A stretch of 64,000 bases of DNA from Isoetes taiwanensis (taxonomy: Eukaryota > Streptophyta > Lycopodiopsida > Isoetales > Isoetaceae). Shown here one piece after another: positions 57,003 to 64,000 of this stretch; the stretch's first letter is position 1, and each line of letters starts with the position of its first letter. The stretch covers positions 372,001-436,000 of the forward strand of contig JAJEKV010000064.1 of NCBI GenBank assembly GCA_021234155.1, written 5' to 3'. The notes beneath the pieces were generated by a model. The model searched no databases and was not told the origin of the DNA. It saw nothing but the letters and a program-made list of their open reading frames with translations. The position numbers and the translations under genes were made by a program.

Positions 57003-58182
57003 AGATAACTTGGCGGAACTGAGGCACTTCCAGTAGATAATCCGTCCGTCCGTTGCATGCAAAACTCAGTCGAACAATCCAATTGAACTGAATAATTGAT
57101 TAGGTGTTGCCTACACACGAAAGCGTAAATTGCGGCGTAGGAACTAATTAATTTATGAACAAAAATTGCAAACTACATTACATATGACGTGATTATTGAG
57201 GGGTACATTTGGGAGCACTCCATACGAGCGGATGTGTTATAAGCTTTAATATGTCTTGTTCAGATGAGTTAAACAATAATGATAATGTTATGTACTTTGT
57301 GAGGATGTAATTCCTTCCAAGGATATGTATACGATCATACCTGAGAAGCTGAAAGTCCAGTTCATCCAGCCACCACCTGCAAGAGGAATGATAAAAAAGC
57401 AACATGCTAGGGAATTCAAATCCTTTGCGCAAAGCACAAGACCAAGAAATCCACCCACTATTAAAGGGCAGGGGCTATTCCCATGCATATGTAAATGCAA
57501 ATAAACATTCCAGTTCCCATTTCAAAGCTTTCTTCCACAAGCAATCATTCCTTCACCACTACTGATGCAAGAATTCTGGTTTTCTTCATGTAAATACAAA
57601 ACTTTTTTCCTTTCAATAGAAACAGGCTTTTCACATACATTTTTTCACTTTTACCATTTTCTAGATTCATAGCCGCATTGTGGCACCTCGCTGTAACATC
57701 TGTTTGCTGCAATTCCTGCAACAAAAAAGCTCGAACCAAGTTCATGTGCACCCGCATATGCTAGCACTCACTAGTACTGACCTCTACCAATTCCCATCCC
57801 ATATGGGAGATGGCCTCCTCTAATGCTACAAACAAGTGGTCCAGCTGCATCCTGAACAAGCGAAGTAAAGCTGCCACAGATTCAACAAGCATGTTAATGT
57901 CGACAATGTCAGACACCACTTCAAGCGCAACTTGAACATGTTTCCCATTCGGAGAGAAGTCCATAGGAAAATGCATTGCATTATGTAACACATCTGCATG
58001 GTTGAACCTGGTGCAATAGACATGTGCAGAGGGGAATGATAGCCCTCTTCATCACTTGCTATCTCAATCACGCCATTCCCAACAGGCAGTCTCATACCCA
58101 ACACTCCGACAGGCCTAGTGCTAGTAGATTCATTCTCCATTGTAACACTCTCCTGAACATGCTCCTTTTCTACTCCAGGCAT
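57003..58182 (-). CDS. Unrecognised multi-exon gene (tentative)
   Basis: Minus strand. The first segment opens at 58,182 (MPGVEKEHVQESVTMENEST). A one-base shift or unseen splice near 58,007 leads into exon 58,007-57,782, which encodes two amphipathic helices (VALEVVSDIVDINMLVESVA, then LLRLFRMQLDHLFVALEEAI). A 66-bp GT-AG intron joins in frame to 57,715-57,655 (ELQQTDVTARCHNAAMNLEN). Another intron leads in frame to 57,376-57,341 (GGWMNWTFSFS), and a possible last exon near 57,065-57,003 ends VPPSYLQIE. The consistent phases argue for a real gene or a young pseudogene. The helices suggest a protein-interaction subunit, but no family is recognised. A copia LTR sits about 110 bp upstream of the start. 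Confidence 0.4.
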
Positions 58183-58291
58183 ATGGAATCAACTGCAAAC
58201 AATGCAACAAACATCAAAACTAAGTAAATTACATGTACAAGACTTACACTGGCATCCTCAACATCCACAACTCATCCCATCGCCATGGTAT

Positions 58292-58534
58292 TGTTGGAAG
58301 TTCAGCCAAGAGAATCTCCTGACACCTAGACGTTGTACCAGCTTCACGAACTCCACTATTCTAGGTCTTTATGGCTTCTGAACCCTTGTACTTCAATGAG
58401 ATTCCCTCCTGAGCATATATAATAGGAGGCATTCGTGAATAAACAACAATTCCTATTGCTTGCATCTTTCTGTTCTTGGATTGTTTATGCTCTTAGATTG
58501 CTCTTGCCTCTATTTGTTGATTGCTTTCTCATCA
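58292..58534 (+). repeat. 5' LTR of copia element
   Basis: 243 bp, starting TGTTGGAAGTTCAG and ending ATCA. It is followed by ggttatgggccactg (58,535-58,549), a degenerate tRNA-Met primer site (ggtatcagagccactg in intact elements). Its first 130 bp match the 3' LTR at 63,734. Confidence 0.75.
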
Positions 58535-58639
58535 GGTTATGGGCCACTGTAATTCAATCACATAAGGTCGTCATTGCATTCTTCATATGCCTTCATATTT
58601 GGTTCTCTATTTTCTCATGTTTCAATTCAAATCTTGCTC

Positions 58640-59390
58640 CATGGATTCCACCAATGTCACTCTCTCTTCGATTTTTTGGAAAAAAACTTCCAAATGTGGA
58701 AGTGGCAGACTGAGATGATCCTTGAGGATAAACAACCCACCTGCAAATCTGTCTCTGGATTCTGAATCCATTTATGAATCTGCTCCTACCATTGAAATTG
58801 ATCTCAATGGCATGACTGTTGTTGAATTTTTTGAAAAGGATCGAAAGGCTAGATTGATAATTTCTACTAGTCTTGATGATACTCATGCGAGGATGATTAA
58901 GGATGCCACAACTGCCCAAGAAATGTGGCAGTTTCTCCTTCATGTTTATGAATCCACCACTGTCAGTAACCGCAAGAAACTATATGAATTGCATCTTCAA
59001 GAACGAGGAGACGTCATGGATCATATCTGTAAGATAAAAGACCTTCTTGATAGCTATGTGCAATTGGTGTAACAATTCTGTCACAATCTATAGAAATCAT
59101 TTGAAGGTCTTATCATAAATCTGGAGGGTTGTCTTTCTGAATATTCTTTTGATATTGCTCTTGACAGAGTCAAGAATGAATCTCTGTGCCAACAATAGCA
59201 TAAACAAATCTCTAATGCTGATACTCTTTATATTTGCCAATTTGAAGATGGCATCACCCAAAGATTCTAAGGAGTCTAAAGATCCTAAAGCTGCTGCCAA
59301 GATGCAACATATTCACATACTATAGATGCCAAAAGAATGGGCATCTTGCCAGAGACTGTTATGCTTTAGCTCCAATCCCACCACCACCAT
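58640..59390 (+). pseudogene. copia gag with zinc knuckle
   Basis: The clearest frame, 58,722-59,072, has ATTAQEMWQFLLHVYESTTV then KKLYELHLQERGDVMDHICK, typical of copia gag (UBN2-type). After a stop the frame continues with broken helices. The CCHC knuckle reads YRCQKNGHLARDC at about 59,310-59,350, in which the first zinc cysteine appears to be replaced by tyrosine. Several stops are present. Confidence 0.7.
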
Positions 59391-59439
59391 TGGCCATATT
59401 CGGGAATATCATTGATATCATCTATCAATTATATAAGCT

Positions 59440-60600
59440 ATGCCAGCAAATAAAGGCGGAGCAACTTCGAATTCCAGGGGATCTTGAACCATTGGCAGTG
59501 CCAGATGCCAAGTGGGAGATGGGGAGTATGGGCTTCAGCACAGGTCTTTCCCAAACATCTAAGGGCCATGATGCCTTGATGGTGGTGGTTGACAAGTTGT
59601 CAAAGATGGCACATTTCTTGACATATAGGACCACAGACACTGCCTTAGGTACAACCTTGCTTTTTGCCAAGGATATCTTCAAATTGCATGAGGTGTCTAG
59701 AGGGATCATCTCAGATAGAGACCTGAAGTTCCTAAGTTCCTTTTGGAAGGATTTCTTCAATACAATTGGCACCAAGCTTTGTATGAGCACAGCGTATCAT
59801 CCCCAAACCGATGGTTAGACAAAAAGGACAAATAGAATATTGGAGGACATGTTGAGACACTACCTTGGAACACGCAATCTAAGTGGGAGGATTATATTTA
59901 CTTGGTTGAGTTTGTATATAATAGTACCAAGCAAGAATCATTTCAAATGTCCTCATTCCTAATCAATTATGGCTATTAATGCCTTACACCAGATACATGG
60001 CACAATCCCGTGTCAAATGTAGAAGTGGCTCAGCAATTATTGGCAGATATGCAGCAATTAGTGGAAGACGTCCGAGGATATTTGCTAGCAGCAAGAAGCG
60101 TCAGAAAAGCTTGGCAGACAAGCATAGAACGGTAGGAGAATTCAAGGTGGGTGATAGCGTATGGCTCAAGATAAAGGTAAAGCAAGCGAAGTTCCACATT
60201 GACAACTGCAAGAAACTTGCTCCAAGGTGCGCATGACCTTTTAAGATTTTGGAGCGAGTAGGGAGCCAAGCATATAAGCTCACTTGCTTGCCCATCTAAA
60301 AGTTCATAAAGTCTTCCACATGAGCCTATTAAAGAGGCACACCCCAAACTCATAAGAGGTCTTAGAGACTCCAACTTTGTTGGAAATGTCGGAGGAACAA
60401 ATTGAGATAGTTCCCGAATTACTTCTTGACAAGCATTCAAGAAAATAAGAAGGTCTTAGTTCCTTCAATAGTTGGTCAAGTGGAAGCACTTGCCAGTGGA
60501 CATGGGTATTGAAGCAAGATCTACAAAAGCAATACCCGCAATTCATGGAGCAATTCGACGACCAAATCATCTCTAAATTGGTCGACGCCAATTTGTCAGG
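59440..60600 (+). pseudogene. Ty3/gypsy integrase and chromodomain-like fragment
   Basis: It contains GHDALMVVVDKLSKMAHFLT, IISDRDLKFLSSFWKDFF and CMSTAYHPQTDG, a stop, then TNRILEDMLRHYL. These are the D,D,E integrase core blocks of plant gypsy elements, including the catalytic D in VVVDKLSK and SDRD. Past the core, KVFHMSLLKRHTP and IVPELLLDKHSRK resemble the GPY and chromodomain region (60,300-60,450). It ends VDANLSG near 60,600. It sits inside a copia element, so it is a nested or recombined piece. Confidence 0.7.
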
Positions 60601-62433
60601 TGCTCTTAGCTAAGCTTATGTATGCCTTAGTGTAAATGCAGGAAACATATGCATTCTAGATTAGTTGAGATGCATATATGAAGATCTTGGAGCATGGGCG
60701 ATGATGAGATCCCCCCTTGGGTGTTAGGCCAGTATGCACTAAGAGTGCTGACCGAGAAGGTCATGTGAGAAGAGCGCGTCATTGTGCGTGATTATGGGAG
60801 CAATGTGGGTGTACACAATCAAAGGGATCTTGTACAAGGTAGCATCCGATCATGGGCGATGAAAGGAACGACTTAAACGGTCCTTAAGCTCAAATCATAT
60901 GGGCCATGATCGAATGCAAGGTAGCAGGGGTAGCCTCGAGCTAGTCGTTCGGCTCAAGGAGGTAATTAAGGGGTGAAAATCATATTCTTCTGATTGGTGT
61001 TCGGACTAGAAATCTATCAGATTGAGGATGGGTTTCCAGGGTAGCCCTTAAGCCCAAATTTTCATAGGTGTAATTTAGAATGTGAGGCGAATCTAGCTTT
61101 TTTCGATTAGTTATGTTGGCGATTTTGTTTCGGGCTTCAATTTGAGTTGTAGCAACCTTGGTGAATCTTTCATTCATCAAACGATGGAATATATACTTTT
61201 GTCTCAAGTAACGTTTGGGTCTACAATATATATTTGTTATGTCCGTATACAGTTGTAAGCGTAATGCTCACATAATGAATATACATGTTACGAGACATTG
61301 ACATACGTGTTTTCAGAAGACTGATTAGTGTCAACTATAAAAACGTAAATTACACCCATCTAATAGTAACCTAAGGCATTAATTTTTATTGGACCCTAAA
61401 TTTACCTTCATTGTGACACCCTTAATTAAGCTATAAAATGCTTAGATATTGTATTTTCTAAATGACTAGATAATGGGCCATTAGAAAAACAAGGTAATAG
61501 TCTAATCCCGCAATCGAAAGACAGTGGTGCCTAAACCCTAGATTTCTACCACGATATTTAACATCATTCGTCCCCAATTTGAAGAGTTTGATCATGTCAT
61601 AAGGATGTTTGTGCAACAATTGAACTGAGCAGTTGATGATTAAAACACAGGAAATAGACAATCATATACATCATGTATTACCTACTTTGGTTGCACGTGC
61701 ATAAAAATAATCATGATAACAAAAATAGAAAAAATTGATAGCTAAGATAAGGTACGGTTGCTCTAAAATGTAAGAAAATCAATTGTCTCATAACTAAATC
61801 AAGAGGGCAAGTATTCTGATAAAATGAGTAAGCAAACCAACTATAACTACTCTACAACATATCTCGTAGCCCTTATATGATTGTCAATCTCAATAGCTCC
61901 ACACTAAGGGCTAAACAACAACAAGTACACGAACTTAGCCGAGGCATAATTGCATATTATGGTGGGCACGCACAAACCGATTTGATTTCAGTCATCTTTT
62001 TAAGATTGGATAAACAACATACCAAAAGCAAAAAATCTCTAGGATTGCATACTTGGATGTTGGAGCCGGATCATGAAATCCATGTAACATGCATGGTTTT
62101 TTCCCTTCCCACCCTTTTTTTTCCTGGAGGTAAACGGCAATCCAAAAACTCACCAAGAATAGAATTCTTACATGATTTTCAGGGGGTTAAGGGGCGATTT
62201 TAGAATAATTACCAAGAATAAAATTCACATGGGCGCGAATCCAAGAATCCATAATTTAGTGACGTAGGCTAACTTATGAATGGAGGGAGAAAATTTTGTA
62301 GACAAGGTGGCGATATTTTATTGGCACCACTCCTAATTGATCCTACTCAACAGTAATGAAAAAAAAATGCAAATGTCCAAAAAATAGCCTTTTGGTGATA
62401 TTTCGAGCTTGAGGGCTACCCTGTGGGTTTCCT
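60601..62433. other. Non-coding DNA within the copia element
   Basis: Probably LTR or leader sequence of the gypsy insertion at 60,640-61,230, then unassigned AT-rich DNA. No frame is recognised. Confidence 0.45.
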
Positions 62434-63340
62434 TTGACAAAACAAGCAAATTTGGCTGGTACACTTCCTACAAAAAATTCTTTGGCACTTATGTCTTGGT
62501 CACCTAGCACCTACTCGCCTTCAGCATCTTGTTTCCAAAAACAAATTGCCTACCATATCCCCTACTCATGTTCCACGCAATTCATGTCTTCAAGGCAAGG
62601 CCACACTTTTCCATTATCTGATTCTCAGGCCACAAAGCCTCTAGAACTACTCCATGCTGATCTCATTGGATCCATTCAGTCCCTTACTCTAAATGGTGCT
62701 TAAAACATTCTTGTGATAATGGACGGTTTCTTTAGGAAGCTTTTTATTCATCTGCTACATTACAAACATAACAATGTCTTCCTAAATTTTCGGCCAGAAA
62801 TAGAGCTCTCCACAGGCCAAAATATCATCACTATTCATGGTGATGGAGGAGGAGAATTATGCTCCACTAAATTTGATAGTTCTTGCAGTGCTAAAGGAAT
62901 TCAACATCAGGTTACGACACCTATACACCAGAGCAAACTGAAAGGGCTGAAAAGGCAAATCGCACTCTTGTTGAAATGGCTCGCACTCTTATGATTGTCT
63001 CTGCTAAATTCTGGGGTGAAGCCATTCTTACAATTGCCTACATCATGAATCATACACCTCATCGCAATCTTCAAGATCGTCTCCCTAAAGAGGTATGGAA
63101 AGGTCAGCTTCTTTCTCTCAAGCACATGCGAGTCTTTGATTGCACAGCTTTTGTTCATGTTCAAGTTGCCCGCAGATCCAAGTTGGCATGCAAGACTATT
63201 ACTTACATGCTTATCGGCTACTCCTCCAATAGAAAGACCTATCGACTCTTTGATTTGCAAAATCACAAACTCAGTAACCATCATGTTAGGAAGTCCACCT
63301 CAGGTTGTTCCTTTCTTCTTGCAAGGGGGTAGTAAGTTGG
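62434..63340 (+). pseudogene. copia integrase region
   Basis: GHTFPLSDSQATKPLELLHA then DLIG marks the start of the integrase core. Next come ILVIMDGFFRKLFIHLL, a HGDGGGELCSTKFDSSC-like second block, and LLNSGVKP / WGEAILTIAYIMNHTPHRNL (frame 62,976-63,332). LLTCLSATPP and the CxxF-type linker follow. Stops and one or more frameshifts break the region. Confidence 0.7.
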
Positions 63341-63369
63341 AGCAGTTCCAAACAAGAATGTGTGTCTCA

Positions 63370-63733
63370 ATCCACCATAGAAGCTTGAATACATGGCACT
63401 AGCACATGCTGGAAATGAAGGTCTTTGGTTACATAGATTGCAACTGGACTTCAGATCACTGCTGAAACATGGTTCTCTCTCTTTACAGACAATCAAGGTG
63501 CAATTGCTATGTCAGACAATCCTGTCATGCATCAATGCATCAAACATATTGATATTAAATATCATGTAGTGAGAGATCTAGTAGAGCAAGGCAGAATTTT
63601 GCTCTTTTATTGTCCTACAGAAAACATGGCTGCAGATGCTCTGACCAAAGCTCAGGCATGTCCAAAGTTCTTGCAGATGCTATCTCTACTTGGTTTTAAA
63701 ACTCTCTCTGAAATTATTATGTCTTTGAGGGGG
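63370..63733 (+). pseudogene. copia RNase H and 3' end
   Basis: GNEGLWLHRLQLDF, then a DNQGAIAM-like phrase, leads to the open frame SDNPVMHQCIKHIDIKYHVV, then VEQGRILLFYCPTENMAADA and LTKA. These are the classic C-terminal copia RNase H blocks. The polypurine tract is at 63,724-63,733. Confidence 0.75.
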
Positions 63734-63865
63734 TATTGGAAGTTCATCAAAGCCAAGAGAATCTCCTGACACCTAGCTATTGTACCAGCTCCACAAACTT
63801 TGCTATTCCAGGTCTTTATGGCTTCTGAACATTTGTACTTCAATGAGATCCCCTCCTGAGATGAC
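63734..63865 (+). repeat. 3' LTR of copia element (truncated)
   Basis: It matches the first 130 bp of the 5' LTR (attggaagttca, caagagaatctcctgacacc, ggtctttatggcttctgaac) and stops at about 63,865 after ccctcctgag. The first two bases are TA instead of TG. The rest of the window to 64,000 has no match to the 5' LTR. Confidence 0.7.
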
Positions 63866-64000
63866 AATATTTACCTCAAATATTGTGACATACATGGAAT
63901 GTGGTACTGGCGACTGCATTCTACTATGATAACTGGCAACAATCTACCCTCCCATTTCAGACATTATATACAATACGGACAATCTTCATCACCCTCTTCT

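Larger units (their letters stand above)
58292..63865 (+). mobile_element. Ty1/copia retrotransposon, defective
   Basis: Order on the plus strand: 5' LTR, primer site, gag with zinc knuckle (58,640-59,390), an embedded gypsy integrase piece (59,440-60,600), unassigned DNA, copia integrase (62,434-63,340), RNase H (63,370-63,730), polypurine tract ttgaggggg and a truncated 3' LTR. The whole reverse transcriptase is missing: the reading passes from the integrase C-terminus straight to RNase H. Such a copy cannot move by itself. Confidence 0.8.

Noticed and set aside
1..64000. CRISPR array, bacterial operon or organelle insertion
   Set aside because: No regularly spaced repeats, no bacterial-style gene packing and no chloroplast or mitochondrial genes were seen.

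Overview
This is a land-plant nuclear genome window, most likely from a fern or another spore-bearing lineage. The placement rests on a complete DYW-type PPR gene (41,417-44,506), a plant RGLG-type ubiquitin ligase with eleven short coding exons (23,425-26,131), AT-rich intergenic DNA and dense nested transposons. The species is inferred from style, not from a marker.

Only two genes look intact: the RGLG ligase and the PPR-DYW protein. A third, unrecognised multi-exon gene may lie on the minus strand at about 57,003-58,182. Almost everything else is mobile DNA or gene debris.

Layout. 1-5,850: dispersed repeats, a small retroposon with a perfect 19-bp target duplication, a LINE 3' fragment, and three copies of a longer repeat; a dimeric tRNA-like SINE near the first copy carries a 216-bp hAT-type MITE. 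5,851-22,587: a 16.7-kb composite insertion that splits one of those repeats. Its outer parts carry the two halves of a decayed tyrosine recombinase (Crypton/DUF3504-like) and short inverted ends. Its core is filled with an LTR leader, a minus-strand LINE, an island of gene fragments (WD40, PPR, one unidentified exon) and a second LINE. 22,588-26,131: the repeat resumes, then the RGLG promoter and gene. 28,100-29,515: a short non-autonomous LTR element. 29,900-30,900: a PPR remnant and a SINE. 31,809-40,880: a LINE cluster interrupted by a ZNF862-like hAT transposon and by a 1-kb insertion. 41,417-44,506: the PPR-DYW gene. 45,020-47,412: a second copy of the short LTR family. 47,413-57,000: repeats, a fold-back element and no recognised gene. 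57,003-58,182: the unknown minus-strand gene. 58,292-63,865: a Ty1/copia element lacking reverse transcriptase and carrying a Ty3/gypsy integrase fragment.

The most unusual item is the tyrosine-recombinase element. It is split by nested insertions, but the arginine box, a GH-like box and the catalytic-tyrosine region remain readable, with spliceosomal introns. All homology calls are by eye and no database search was run.
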